64,000 nt of DNA from Pezicula radicicola (GCA_003008705.1 PDUO01000020.1:2817-66816); one strand, 5' to 3'; numbered from the stretch's first letter, positions 1-12,108 are shown. Made by a program: numbers and translations. The notes: a model not told the origin generated them from the sequence alone.

Positions 1-2767
1 ATAATATATTTATTAAATAATTTTAAATTAAAAAAAAATCTATTAATAAGAATTATTTTATATAAAACTAATACTCTTAAACTAAGTTAACTAAAGTTTA
101 TAGATTTAAATCTAATACTAGAATTAAATAACTCTAAATACTTAAATAGATAACTCCTAACCTCTAGAGTAATAATATTACTAAAACTATTTAACTATTA
201 TAATAATAAAAATAATAATTTTATCTCTTCTTCTCTACTATCTAAACTCTTAAAAATACTAAGTATTCTAGATAAATTTAAAAGCTTAAATAACCTTCTA
301 GACCTAGCCCTAGAGCCTCTAAAATATTACTCTAGGTATCTAAAAGACTCTACTTACTTATATATTAAAATTAACTATACTATCTAAAAGAAAGATATAA
401 GTATTAATATTAATAAGGAATATATTATATAAGAAAAAAGGAACTAGAAATAAGTTTATACTATCTAGATAACTTATATAAATAAGTTATTAAACTTTTA
501 CCTAGTATTTATAATAGTATAAAAATTAGTTTCTAATATAATATAATTTTATTAAAATTAACTTCTACTTAAACTAAAGTTATAGAAGTAAATACTTAAG
601 TATTTATATATATAGAGATTTATAAAAGTAAGTAAAAAGGAATTTACTACCTTAATAGATAAAGGGATATTTTAGTATATAACTCTAAATAAGTTTATTA
701 CTTATTATATAGAAGTTAGTAATCCTAATCTAAACCTTAAACTACTACCTCTTATATAAATATTTAAATATAAATTTAATATTAATAGCTTCCTTATTAA
801 TTATAAGATAAAACTCTATATATATAGAGATTTATAAAATATAAATAAAGAAATATATATTATTATATTAATTATATAAATATTCTAAGTTATATATATA
901 ATTATTATATCTTTTAATTTAGAAATTAAATAATATAATACTATTAATATATTTATAAATACTAGACTTTTTAAACTAATTTTAAGTTAATTTCTAAAGG
1001 GTTTTAAACTATTTAAAAACTAGTTTTTAATATTTAAAATTAAACCTATTAATTTACTAGAACTACTACTAATACTATTCCTTATAATATAGATAACTTT
1101 ATATAAATTTAAAACCTCTCTATACTATTAATATTATCTTTTAACTAATATACTAGAAGAACTTAAAGTTTACTAGGTTCCTAGTATTAGTTATTTATTT
1201 ATAAATAAATAGATTAATATTTTCTTTTATATAGATAATATTCTATTTATATACTATAAGTATAATTAGATTAAGATATAAGAACTTAAATTAAAACTCT
1301 TAGATAAATTTAAGATTTATAAGCTTAGAAATATTAATTATTTTCTTAAGATTAGAGTTATATATAATAAGTCTAAAAAGAAACTCTAGTTAATTTAAAA
1401 TATATACTATAAGAAATTAATAATTAAATTTAATATAAATACCTTAGAAAAAGTATTAATAACTCTTATCCCTCTTTATAATTATTCTTCTAATAATAGT
1501 AAAGCCTCTTTTAAAGTTATTTATAAATATTAATAAAAAGTTAATAATATTAATTTTAGTATTATTAAAATATAACTAGATATTATATATATAGTTTTAA
1601 AACTTTCTTAATTTCTTACTAACCTCTTTAACCTCTATATAAAAGTAATAAATTAACTTTTAGAATATTTATAATATATATAATACTAGGTTATTTTATA
1701 TAATAAGAATAAACTAGAATTAATAATAAGAGTATTTAATTTATTTAATAATATAATATTTATAAATAATAAATAAATATAATATAATTTCTAAGACTTT
1801 CTTAAAATACTATTTAATAACTTAATTTACTAGAAAGTAATATTATAAAAATTAGTAATAATATTTAATATTAAGACTAAACTAATAACTCTATCTCTTA
1901 TTATATATAAGCTTCTTTAGTAGATATATTTCTTTAAGGTTATTAGTTTTAAATCTTTTAATAATCTAATATTATTTTATAATAACCTTTAAATACTTTA
2001 ACTTCTTTAATCTAATACTCCTAAGTTAGAAACTAAACTAAAGTATATTAATATCTATTATATATAGTTATAGTAAGAAGTTTAAAATAGTTATATCTAT
2101 ATAGAATAGATCTCTACTATAGAGATACTAGTTAATAAACTAACTAAACTTCTTCTAGTCTAGAAGTACTTTAATTTTATCTATTAATTAAATCTAATAG
2201 ATATATAGTATCTAATTTAATCTAGTAATAATAAGACTAGGGTTAGTTTAATTTTATCTATAAAACTACTTCTAGAAACTTTTAAAAACCTTTAAATAAT
2301 CTTTTAAAAACTTTATTTAAATATTATTTCTCTTTATAATTTCTAATTAATTCTATATTAATTTCTTTATATACTTTTATTATTTTATATTAAAATTACT
2401 TTAAATTAGATCTATTAGATAATATTATATTTCTCTTTTTAATAGTCTTTTTTATATAAAGTCTAAGAGGGTATATTAATTTATAATTATATATTTCTAA
2501 TATATCTTTATTTCTAGTAACTCTAGTACCTACTAATCCCTCTAAAATTATAGATTAATTCTAACTATTCTAGCTTAGTATAGTATTATTTTTATATTAA
2601 TAGATTAATATCTTAAATACCTTATTTTATATAGATCTAGACTTATTTTAGGTACCTCTCCTTTAATATATAAATCTAGGCTTCCTCTTACCTAATAGGG
2701 GTAAGTAATAAAGCCTTTATTTATAATTTTTATTATATTCTATACTTTCTTTATATACTATATATTC
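1..2767 (+). mobile_element. RIP-degraded Ty1/Copia retrotransposon pol relic
   Basis: This stretch is almost pure A/T with very few CA dinucleotides, and every frame is full of stops. If TAA/TAG are read as former CAA/CAG/TGG codons, the plus strand still spells a Copia polyprotein. A reverse transcriptase core with an F-Y-I-D-N version of the Y-V-D-D site lies near 1225-1250. A stretch related to F-L-G-I-R-V-I follows near 1340-1365. The RNase H end, with motifs resembling S-T-T-x-A-E and T-K-x-I-D-I, lies near 1850-2180. The element runs off the left edge. LTRs could not be recognised; 2200-2767 may be LTR or 3' flank. It is non-functional. The boundary with normal-composition DNA at about 2768 is abrupt. 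Confidence 0.85.
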
Positions 2768-3291
2768 AAGGTGATCAAGGGTTTATAGTTTTTTTTTGGT
2801 TTTTTTCTTCTCTAAAAGAAAAGGAGATTGTAATTCTCGTCTGGCTCTGGTGACACCTCTCTGCTTCCTTTCCAAAATCACAGGACTATCAATCCGGGCC
2901 AGGCGTCCTACTAATGAATACAAGTCCCCCGCTTAACTCACTTTCTTGATCATTTCAACCGAGAAGGGTTAATTCACATTTAATACCAAAGGCAAACGCC
3001 AGATATCAAGGGCTTCTACGTTGAGGAATGTAAAGGAGCGGTAACTTGTGTATAGATAGACTATATATGTAGGTATCCTTTCTCACGGTCTGTTCGCCAA
3101 AGCCATTAGCCATCAGCCAACGATGGCCGCAACAAGTACCCTACAAGGTGAAGACCAATTCGGAGCATACCTCTGTGGGACTACAGAACAGATATTTACT
3201 CAGTGAAATGGTGCTCTTTGGAGCAAGGCAACAATACTTCGAGTTTAATCTAGTTCGCTGGCTCGAGACCAAGGTGTGGAAGAAGCCTTTC
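2768..3291. other. Intergenic, normal composition
   Basis: No gene is visible. Base composition changes within a few bases from RIP-like to normal. A T-rich run lies near 2790-2810. This is the 3' flank of the minus-strand NmrA-like gene. Confidence 0.5.
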
Positions 3292-4458
3292 TCAGATGAA
3301 ATCTTCTGCAGTATGGAGTTTCACTCCGAGCTCCAACACCTCTGGGGTTGGGATTTTTACTCCTGGGTACATTCCAACACTGTTGTACAACTGCAGCATA
3401 ATATCACGGTCCGGGATACCCGTTGTTGGTTTTGTGGTAAAGACAACCTTCTTGCCGGATACTGTTGCATCAAGGTTGTTAGTATGATAGACCTTCAAAT
3501 GTATTAGAAACAAACATACTCCTCTCGAGGACTTGATTGATCATCCCCTGCGTTTCGCGCGCTCCACTCGCCAGTAGATACTTTCCGTTTAGAGTAGAAT
3601 TTTGCGTATCCCAGAGATCAAATACAGCTTTGCAAATTCCCGCTAGATCCTTCTCGACATACAGACTTGTGACTATTTCGCGTCAGTATCTGGTATCCTT
3701 GAGGGGTATGCGACGCACATTCAACATCTGGCCCGATAATAGGGCGCTTCATCGTGATGACATCGGTCTCCTTGTCGTACGCGGCGTACTTCCTCAAGAT
3801 CATGTTCTCATAAAAATTGCCAGTACGGATGAAGCATCCTCGGAGGCCGGCTTCACGAACTACAGCATCGACAGAGTACTTCCCTATAAACATTCTGATT
3901 AGCAAAATCTTCGAGCATGGGAAATCTGGAGACATCTCAACATACCTTCATACAACCGAGTCAGAAACTTGCCACCCGAGATCTCATGTGAGCTTGGCAA
4001 TGTACTCCAGAGAAAACACTCCACGCCGGCTGCCTTGGCCGCTTGCACAATATTCTGGCCTTGCTTTTCTTCACTCATGGGATCATCGAGGACGGTCTGA
4101 GGACACCATCTATTAGCGACTACTTGTGGGCAAGGGATGATGAAGATACCGTATCATAGAAGTCGGTGACGGCGAATACACCCCAAACACCCTCGAAGGC
4201 CTCTGGCAAGGTCGAAGGAATCGTCAAATCACCTTTGACCACCTCACCTCCTTGGGCGGCGAGGGCTTTGGCCTTATCTGAGCTTGGATTCCGCGTGAGG
4301 CATCGAGTAGTGTACTGGCCGGGATGCTTAAGAAGCAACTTCGCAACCGATCCACCTAATAAATAGTATTAGCCAAAAAGGTTTTGTGAACTGCGGTTGC
4401 ACAGGGTTTACCTACCTTGGGTACCAGTTGCACCAAGTACCAAGATAATTTTCGTTAT
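3292..4458 (-). pseudogene. NmrA-like NAD(P)-binding protein, start codon lost
   Basis: Six exons join in frame: 4458-4416, 4355-4150, 4096-3946, 3883-3719, 3672-3520 and 3461-3292, giving 295 residues. All introns are 53-78 bp with GT-AG ends. The protein starts with a Rossmann dinucleotide-binding motif (G-A-T-G-T-Q-G-G at residues 9-16). The C-terminal half has the NmrA-family look, including G-I-P-D-R-D near the end. NmrA/HSCARG-like proteins are NAD(P)-binding redox sensors or reductase-like proteins. The oddity is the first codon: the expected ATG reads ATA (4458-4456), and no in-frame ATG lies upstream before a stop. Either a G-to-A change removed the start, or an upstream exon exists that I cannot see. 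It is divergent from the nitroreductase gene and shares a 0.57-kb promoter with it. Confidence 0.8.
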
Positions 4459-4714
4459 GCTAGAGAGAGTTTGGAAGTTTCCAACTTTGGTCGATACAAC
4501 AGGATAGTACCAGGTCAGGATCTAGATATCTCGCACTTTTCTCGTGACAGCAAGTGCTGGATTAAATATAGAAGCACGGTTGAACAGAACAAATGGCGAG
4601 TAGCGTGCAGTTATCTAGTTCTAATCTTAGGGTTTCCTGACGGCAGATGAATGGATACTAGGCCATACATATTGTACACTCACTCACTGCCAGGTAGGGA
4701 CTGGTCGAACTTTT

Positions 4715-4850
4715 GATAACGTGGGGCCTCTTCCTTTCCGCAATCCATGGAACAATTATCAATTTCGAGAACGTGGGGCCCCTTCTTTACCACAATCCAC
4801 AAAGACAATATCGTCTCGGGACCTGTGACCGATAACATGGGACTTCCTGG
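4715..4850. promoter_or_regulatory. Three direct copies of an AACGTGGGGCC-like motif in a divergent promoter
   Basis: Related 20-mers start at 4715, 4767 and 4831. The shared core is (G)A-T/G-A-A-C-G/A-T-G-G-G-G/A-C-C/T followed by a pyrimidine-rich tail. Copies one and two are both followed by a C-rich stretch and CAATCCA. They lie in the 567-bp gap between the divergent NmrA-like and nitroreductase-like genes, 176 bp or more upstream of the latter start. A related GTGGGGC core recurs upstream of two other cluster genes. Binding-site function is inference. Confidence 0.5.
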
Positions 4851-5025
4851 ATGGGATGCAATGGGATGGAATAATCACTGCCTCAGGCCTGTGGTAGGCA
4901 ATAGTGAGGGGCCTACAATAAGTAGATGGATGGACTGTCCTGATCCATTCATTCTCCTGTAGCTGTAGCAGTATCAACAACACGGATGTTTCTGTTGACT
5001 TCAAACATCCACCTTTACGCAGAAC

Positions 5026-5738
5026 ATGGCCGATTCATATCTTTCGCTGATCCAACGTCGTCGGACTTGCTATTCCATCGAGCCCAAATCGCCAATAAGC
5101 GATGACCGAATTCTTGAGATTGCTCACCATATCATTAAGCACACGCCCAGTTCTTTCAACTGCCAGTCAACTCGATTTATTATTCTCCTCCGAGATGAGC
5201 ATGTGAAATTTTGGGAAATCGCAAAGGAATGCTTCAAGGCTACCATGTCAGAGGAAGATTACAATGTGTACGAAGAGAAGCTACTCGGTCGGCAGGGAGG
5301 TTATGGAACCGTAAGTCTCATAGACAATTTTAGTATTAAAACTAGAGCACAACCCCATGGCGTGGTAAAGTTTCTTCACTTACTGAGACTTGATAGATTC
5401 TCCTGTACGAAGACGCAGCTGTCATCCGAGATTACCAAGTCCGTTTCCCCAGATTTAGTTCGCATCTCCTAGGCTTCTCCGAGCACAACAACGCGATGCA
5501 AGCATTCAACTTGTGGACAGCACTCACCCTCGAGGGTTTCGGATGTAGTCTACAGCACGTTAATCCAACTGTAGACCAAAAAGTTGTGGCGGAATGGAAC
5601 GTTTCGCCGAGTTGGTCATTAAAAGCACAGCTGGTTTTCGGATCTCCAACTGGTGAACCCAACCATGAAAAGACGTTCACCCCGACAGAGGATCGCATCT
5701 TGGTATATGGTATGAACGAAGAGAAGGCTAATATGTAG
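5026..5738 (+). CDS. Nitroreductase family protein (HBN1-like)
   Basis: Two exons, 5026-5310 and 5397-5738, are joined by an 86-bp intron (GTAAGT donor, TAG acceptor) and give 208 residues. The protein matches the small fungal nitroreductase-like family: an N-terminal R-R-R-T-C-Y-S-I segment, P-S-S-F-N-C-Q-S-T-R (residues about 43-52) for flavin binding, a conserved W-T-A-L-x-x-E-G-F-G helix, and a C-terminal L-K-A-Q-L-V-F-G-S-P-T-G-E-P. These enzymes bind FMN and reduce nitro or quinone-like substrates with NAD(P)H. The length is usual for the family and no lesion is visible, unlike most neighbours. The start is the first ATG after the divergent promoter. Confidence 0.88.
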
Positions 5739-5934
5739 TGGAGCTCGGTGGGTAATGGAGTACCTAGGAGAATATCACCCAGGGCGAAAAGAAGAGCCAG
5801 GATGCGCCAAAGATGAATGAACAGGGTTCAGCTCAGATGGTATCAGGCTTGTACATTTTTCTCTTAATGGGTTTAAATGATCTGAGCCTGAATCTATATT
5901 ACTGCCCATAATAACGAATAAGAATTGCTGTGCT

Positions 5935-8900
5935 TTATTGACTGTCTTTGACCACAAAGTCGCTCATTGTCCTGAGTATTTGTGAGTATTTCGATCCATG
6001 CGATTTGTCAAAGTCATGCAACAGATGAGCATATCTCAGCAGTACCTTTCTTGCTGCGACACAACCTTGCTGAGACTCTCCGGCGAAGGATATGGGGCCG
6101 CCATACCGTATAAAGTCGCGTGCTGCACTTGACGGATCTGATGGTTGTTGACCATTAGACGGCGGCGTAAATCGATCGCTTTCTGTTGAGTCCACGAAAC
6201 CCTCCCCGTTGATAACAGTCCAATCGATATCTTGCAGCAGCTCGAACGTCGATACATCAAGACTTGCCTCCACGTGGTCGGCCACAAAGAGGTAAAGGCT
6301 AAGCACAAGCGCGGAGACGAACAACAGCAGATCTGGCCTTGCAATATTTGACTCACGGATCCGCGTCGAATCCAGAATGTCAAATATCCGTGCCGCATGA
6401 AGTACTGCCCTTCGAGCACCAGCTGACTGGGACCATCTCGCAACATTTACCAGAGCTGTTGAAGCAGACTCTAGACCGTCGCGACCTGAAGCAACTTCCA
6501 ACAGATCCAGATCTACTGTCAGAGCAATACATACGTCATTCCACGCTAGTACGGTCATCATATTCCTGCCATGGAGAGCGTCTGCATACATAGTTGGTAA
6601 CAATAGGATGGAGGTAACGATGTCCTTGGCCCTACTATCCATCACAAATACTTCAGCAGGAATGAACGAACTGACTTCAGAAGTTTGTTGGTCCTGATCA
6701 ATAGCCGGGTACGAGCAGCTGCAACCTGAAGGTATAAAGCACGAAGTAATGTTTGAACCGATATGTAGTTGAGCTTAGATGGGGCAGTTTGATGAAAATT
6801 CCGGATGTGCATTCGCGGCATTATTAATTGTGCTTCACGTTCAGCGGCCTGTAGGAAAATTGCAGAAGTTGGGGCCTCAAACAGAACATCATCACATGGT
6901 AGATGCAGCTCTACCTTGTCCATTTCCACCACTCCCGCGGTGTTCATCAATCGTGTGTATGCCATGTCTACCCACAGAAGATAGATGATCATCCTAGACA
7001 CCGTTACTCAGCTCGACGTCACAGGGAGGGAGTACTTGCCTTTTAATAGATTCAGCGCGAGCCCAAGTCTTCCACGATCCCTCGGGGTCAGAAGAGCCCC
7101 AGTGTTGCAAGGTGAGGTCGCCGCCGCGGTCAGCAGCAAAGAGACCATGCTTTTCTGCGATCTACGCCAAGGAAATTGATAAGATTTCAAATATTCACAT
7201 TCTGGAGTTCTCTTGCCACTCACATGCAGCATTTGTACACAAAGCATGTGTGCCTGACACTCATCAATATCGTCCTATTCAGCATCAGCAACATTCAGAG
7301 ATCTGGAAGGGGGAAACGTCAAGGCACTGGAATTTATACCAAAAAGCCGAGGGCTAGATAAACCACCAAGAGAGTAGTTGCTAGAACCGATAGGAGCTCC
7401 CATGGCGGACAGTTGCCGAGGGCTTTGAACGTTAATTCGCTACGACAAGACCGCATCAATTTCTATAAGATATGTCAGCACGTGTATGCGGTAGTGACAA
7501 TAGTGTCGCAGAAGGATTACGTACTCCAAGGTATCGGACGACGAAGGCGGTTGTGCGTCCTGGATCTAGGCAAGAAAGCCCGACCAAGCACATGGAAAGT
7601 AATAACGAGCTCGGCGTAGCTCTCGCATCGAAAGTACCTTTGTGTATGAAGGGTAAGTTCGGGTGAAAGAATTGAAAGAAAAAGTCCAAACTTGAATCAA
7701 GGACCTCGGTGGTGGGAAAGCTAGTATCCAATACTGATGGTGGTGATAGTCCGAACCCATCTTCCGAAGTAGACGGAAGGTGCGGCACATGCTGCTCAGT
7801 ATCGATGACCTCTTCACGTCGGAGATTTTTATCGAGCTCTTTGCAGTAATTAATTAAGCCGGTCCTGCAGTTGTCGTTCATGCTCCATCTCGAGGTCCGA
7901 CGACTGCTGGGCACGGGTGAGACCGAATCGTGACCAGGAGCTTGTGGCTTTGAGAAAACATTCCCAGCCTCATGGCTGGTCACTTGGCGCCATAAAGTCC
8001 GAATGAGCTGTATGCCAGGACCGGGTCTTGGTTTTTGGCTTTGCCATAACTGACGGATGCGCCGCAGCTGCTCCGCCGAAAATGCCGTCGGGGGGTTGCT
8101 GCTTTTCTGGCTATCAAAATAAAGCATCTGAAATGAGGTATCCGGAGTGTTGAAGTCTAGCCAGTCCATCATGCCGGGGCTCAAATTGGGGTCATTCGGT
8201 GGTGAGAGATGTGTGAGGCCTGGAGAAGCGGCATTGGCGTCTTGGTCGTCTTGGAGCTGGTCTACCTCGCAATTCTCGTCGTGTTGAAATGGCAAAGGCA
8301 ATGCATTGCCGGTTTGCGTTGCAGGCTGAGAGACTTCAGCTTGCAAATGGCCAATCGAGATGTCGTCGCATGTCCGGTCCTCTAGGGCTGGCGACGTCGC
8401 CGTCGGCCGAAAGACTCCATCAGCACCTATCTCTGCCCAGTCCTCGTGCGTAGATTGGTCCAGAGCATCCTGCATAGTGACGTCCCACAGCCGCGACGGT
8501 GCACAGGTGTCGGGGCTGATTGGGTTCGGAACCTGTTGGGGCGGTATCTGGAGGACATTCGGGAGGCGTCCAGGGAGCGAGATGTTCGGCAACAGAGATT
8601 GGGGAGCGAGTGGGCGCCGATGGTTTGCCGTGGGGTATCTAGGTTGCTCGGCACCTGGCACAGAGATTCGTTCATGGTTCACGGTGGTAACAGGCATGAA
8701 AAAGGACTCATGATCATGTCTCGCAGCCGTGCCGTCGGTGGTCCTGCGCCTGTGCTGGCCCCGGGGACTGGAAATTTGGTCGCTAACGTTGTCTTCGTGG
8801 GGTCTTGGGCGTGGGCGCCGTCGGTCATTGTGGTTATTGATAGGATGTGTTTGGAGGTGTCGAGCGAGGACATCACTGCTCTCGTCGATTATTAGCCTTC

Positions 8901-9183
8901 CATCTCAAGGCTATCTGAGCTGTTATCAAACAAGCGTACCTCCTCGCGTAAGTTCGACTGCACTTTTGGCACTTGAAAGGCTTCTCTCCAGTGTCTGTGG
9001 CATCCCGTTAGCCAAAGCCAGCGGCCTCATCTCATGCCTTGTGGCCGTGGGTGTAGACCGGTGTCGACTCCACGTACGTGATCTCTGATGACGTTTGAGA
9101 TGTTCCACCTTGGTGAATGTGCGATCGCAATAGGCGCAATGTTTCTGTCTGCCCTGTGCCGGGTGTATATTTTGACTTGACAT
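5935..9183 (-). CDS. C2H2 zinc-finger transcription factor with fungal-specific TF domain; frame problem in last exon
   Basis: Exons: 9183-9078, 8994-8940, 8875-7525, 7462-7340, 7274-7224, 7161-7040 and 6993-5935, about 955 residues. Two tandem C2H2 fingers lie at C16/C19/H32/H36 and C44/C47/H60/H64; both are split by introns and rejoin perfectly. A long low-complexity region (residues about 70-390) precedes a fungal_trans domain (F-F-H-P-N-L-P-F-I-H-K and onward). The intron between 7040 and 6993 uses a GC donor (GCAAGT) to keep frame. In the last exon the reading frame changes near 6695-6710. A single missing base explains this; a weak 65-bp intron starting GTTCAA is an alternative. The upstream ATG at 9204 could also be used. 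It probably regulates the neighbouring cluster, by position only. Confidence 0.75.
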
Positions 9184-9374
9184 AACGAGCCTGGACCAGC
9201 CCACGTCGTTCTTCAGCCCTTTCTACTAAGGATATTCGACAACGGCGTAGGGTTATGTCTGATGTCAAACGAGGTTTGTTTATGCAGCTCCTTTCTTGAT
9301 GTCATATTGGACTGTAGTCTTTTGGTACAGTATGTACCCCGCAATGAAAAAGGCTCGGTTGATACTCCCGGGGG

Positions 9375-9648
9375 GCCCCGGGCTCTATGGGGCCGAAAAA
9401 ACCGGCCTACTAAGTCAAGTTCCAACGCCAAATCTTTATATCCAATACTTTGTTATTTACCCTTCTACCCTCCTAAAAATAATTATAAAAATAGTATAAC
9501 TATTATATTTATACTAAATTGTTTCTTATCCTATTTTCGTATAAAAATTAAGAGCAAATAATGTGTAAATGATGCGATCTTTTAGTACTGTAGATTGTGC
9601 CCATATAGGCTTAGTGGGCCGGTTTTTTGACCCCGTAGAGCCCCGGGA
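9375..9648. repeat. MITE-like element with about 39-bp terminal inverted repeats
   Basis: 9375-9413 and 9610-9648 are inverted copies with a few mismatches. The shared core is CTTAGTRGGCCGG, a T run, then CCCC and TAGAGCCC. The interior, about 195 bp, is AT-rich and non-coding. Size and structure fit a non-autonomous DNA transposon. A TA on each side of the pair could be a target duplication, but the exact ends are unclear. It lies just upstream of the C2H2 regulator. Confidence 0.65.
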
Positions 9649-9650
9649 CT

Positions 9651-9781
9651 CTACGGAGGTACAGGACCTAATGTTTGTCTCTCCGTTTGGCACGGGTTGG
9701 AATATGACATGCGCTGTAGCCACATTTTGCGTAGCAGAAACCGAAGCGGCGAGACAAATATTAGATTCTGTACCTCTGTAG
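9651..9781. repeat. Second MITE-like element, 131 bp with 38-bp inverted repeats
   Basis: 9651-9688 (starting CTACGGAGGTACAG) and 9744-9781 (ending CTGTACCTCTGTAG) are imperfect inverted repeats that would fold into a long hairpin with a 55-bp loop. It abuts the first inverted-repeat element, so one may have inserted at the edge of the other, or both may be parts of one composite element. Confidence 0.65.
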
Positions 9782-10388
9782 ATAAAATAAGCGAGCGGGG
9801 CGTAAAAGGGGGAAGACAAGGGCGTCTAGCAAATAAATCTGCTGTTTGGAAAGGTGGCAAGCCTCTCGAAGTTACACGCTTACTACAACTACCGAAAACC
9901 AGAGCAAAAAAATGAGCACAACTCCATCAATATTAGAAGCACAAGAGAGGCTCCAGAGCTTCTTAATAGGGATGATATTCCCTACCAAAAGCGATTAGAA
10001 GTCGGCTGTTAAAATTGCCTAGGTACGATAGTTTCCCGAAGCCATAAGTTTATTCCTACCACTAAGTGCTGAATTTTTGCTAAGCTTACAGGGGCTATCC
10101 TAATCGAGGAAATTTGGTATGCGTCTTGTGGCGACAGGATCGACGGGATTACCTTCTTTGCTCTTAAGATTCTTTCAAGAAGTTATACCAAGCGCCAATA
10201 GAGCGTGGGCCCCATCGTGGGGCAACTACAGCTGAGTATGCCCCTCCCCAGACAACATTAAATCTCTTATCACCATCACAGGCCAAGACACAAAAATAGT
10301 CCTGCAAAATATTACACCACCTTTCTTGTTGTCTTCTACCTCTTCATCCACCACTTGCCAGCTTATACATTGACGAAAGTCGGGAAAG
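9782..10388. other. Intergenic region upstream of the CMD-like gene, with GTGGGGC motif
   Basis: No coding feature is recognised. At 10204-10223 a near-palindromic CGTGGGCCCCATCGTGGGGC resembles the motif repeated at 4715-4850. It is about 165 bp upstream of the CMD-like start, so it is a plausible promoter element. Confidence 0.4.
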
Positions 10389-11326
10389 ATGACGGACTGG
10401 GATAGCGATACCTTCCTTTCGGAATGGGACAAAAAGTGCGTTTCTACCAATGTCAAAGCCGATTCACGACCATACGACAAGGAATTCTTTCTGGGGCTCA
10501 ATTCCAAATTGGCCAAATCTCATCCAGAACTGCAAAATTATAGTCATGCCCTTATCGTGAGTTTTGCAGCCCGTATATCCCGCCTTGTAACCAATCTCCT
10601 ATCTAACCTTGTTCCTGACTTTGATAGGCTGCTACATGTTGCGCAGTAGGCCGTGCAGATGTAGTAGGGCGATTCTTTGACCACATCACGACCAGATCAA
10701 GCCCAGAGGAGTCAGAAAAAATATTCCTTTGCCTTCGAGAAGCTATCACCATCGTATTCCCATATATAGGAATGCCGACGTGCATCCCGGCATGTTATGG
10801 AATGATTGGAGTCGTGCAGCGAAAGGGCCCTGAGTTTGCCTCAACGAAGGTGCTCCGTAAGAAAACTATTGACGAAGAAGATGTGCAAAAAGGATATGAA
10901 CTCCGTAGCAGGATTTACAGTGGGGTTGGGAATTCAGAGATCTTTGGCTTGATGGATAAATACTTTACTGATTTGTGTGAGTCGACAAAAATATAGGAGG
11001 TTTGGTCGTAATGATCGCTAATCATATCATCAGTTACCTGTTCGACTGTTGTGACATAGGGTTATCTTATTGCACGAGCGAACGAGGAAGTCTTTCAGCC
11101 CCAACAATCTCATCTGATCATTGCATCTTCTATTATGGCATTAGGGGCCACTCGACAGACAAAGAGTCATATCAAGGCCACGCTGGGCATTGGCAACTCT
11201 TTTGATTGTGTGAAGACTGTGGTAGAAGTTGTCACAAAAATTGCCGAATGGGCAGATCGACCGATTGCCGCGTTCGATGTAGATGACCTTTCTCGACAGA
11301 TCCAGGAGGCGCTGAAAAGCGGATGA
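10389..11326 (+). pseudogene. Carboxymuconolactone decarboxylase/AhpD-like protein with in-frame stop
   Basis: Three exons, 10389-10556, 10628-10976 and 11034-11326, join in frame to a 269-codon reading frame. The product resembles fungal CMD/AhpD-like proteins: a helical middle part, a C-x(3)-C pair in P-T-C-I-P-A-C, and a conserved end with G-Y-L-I-A-R-A-N-E-E-V-F and G-A-T-R-Q-T-K-S-H-I-K-A. The family includes peroxidase-like and ring-cleavage enzymes. In the third exon codon 11057-11059 is TAG where relatives have tryptophan (T-W-G-Y-L-I), so a TGG-to-TAG transition interrupts it before the conserved end. Introns and frame are otherwise intact, which suggests recent loss. Confidence 0.78.
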
Positions 11327-11650
11327 CTTGGGCAAGTTTTGTGAGAAAAGAAATATATATTTAACTAGCCACCGCTAGGCATCGATTCGTTATGTAAAAA
11401 GTAGATATCTCACAGATAGTAGCTGTCTACGTCAGAGCTTCACAAATGACTGGCTGATGTATGGCATGTTAACTAAAAAATGCAACACCTGACTAAAATC
11501 AGATGTAGATAGCTTCTATTTAAGTAATTGTCTTTTCGCAGAGGGGTCTTTTGTGCCTTGTACCCCCACAACTAAACAGGATACAAAGCGGCTATCAAAC
11601 GTTCAAACTTGTACCATGCGTCAGTACCTCAGGTTGCTAATTCTATTCAG
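11327..11650. other. Intergenic
   Basis: Nothing recognisable apart from the branch site (TGCTAAT) and AG that precede the next remnant at 11636-11650. Confidence 0.4.
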
Positions 11651-12108
11651 GCAATTGTGATTGGGAAAGAAGACAAGGACATCTTGGTATAGAATGTTTT
11701 GGAACATGTGGCAGGATACACTGTTGAAAACGACATCTCTGCGCGGACATGGCAGCGTGATCCCAAATTTGCTAGCAGTATTCCGCAATGGTGTTTTCCT
11801 AAAGGTTTCGATGATTTCGCACCTATGGGCCCTATGATTGTTTCTCCAAGGGGTCTTGGAGCTGCCGACAACCTCTTACTACAGACAAGAGTGAACAGCG
11901 ACATCCGCCAGGACTCAAGTACGGCTCATCTGGTATTTGGAGTGCGAGAAATTGTCGCGTTTGTGAGTCAGGGAATAACACTGGAGAAGGGACTCCGGGA
12001 GGTGTTGCTCTAGGCATAAAGCCCCCTAAATGGCTGACCGCCGGTGATGTTGTGAAAGTCTTTATTGGGGGAATTGGCATTATAAGGAATAGAATGGTAT
12101 TGATGTGA
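11651..12108 (+). pseudogene. Fumarylacetoacetate hydrolase family remnant
   Basis: The plus strand encodes the middle and end of an FAH-family enzyme: A-I-V-I-G-K, then V-A-G-Y-T-V-E-N-D-I-S-A-R, then P-Q-W-C-F-P-K-G-F-D-D-F-A-P-M-G-P, then the shifted end T-P-G-G-V-A-L-G-I-K-P-P-K. In this family E/D and G-P/K residues of these motifs bind metal and diketone substrates. Breaks: a TAG at 11690-11692; a small deletion at about 11982-11990 between E-K-G and T-P-G-G, which shifts the frame and removes the usual L-T-G of this motif; and no recognisable N-terminal third upstream. It is therefore a decayed gene. An intron acceptor just before 11651 shows that this was an internal exon. Confidence 0.82.

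Noticed and set aside
6650..6760. A 65-bp intron (GTTCAA...ATCAG) fixing the C2H2 frame
   Set aside because: It would delete coding-like sequence, has a poor donor and a branch site too close to the acceptor; kept only as an alternative to a frameshift.
8360..9088. Several plus-strand frames over 100 codons
   Set aside because: Shadows of the C2H2 transcription factor on the minus strand, whose zinc fingers and splice phases are unambiguous.
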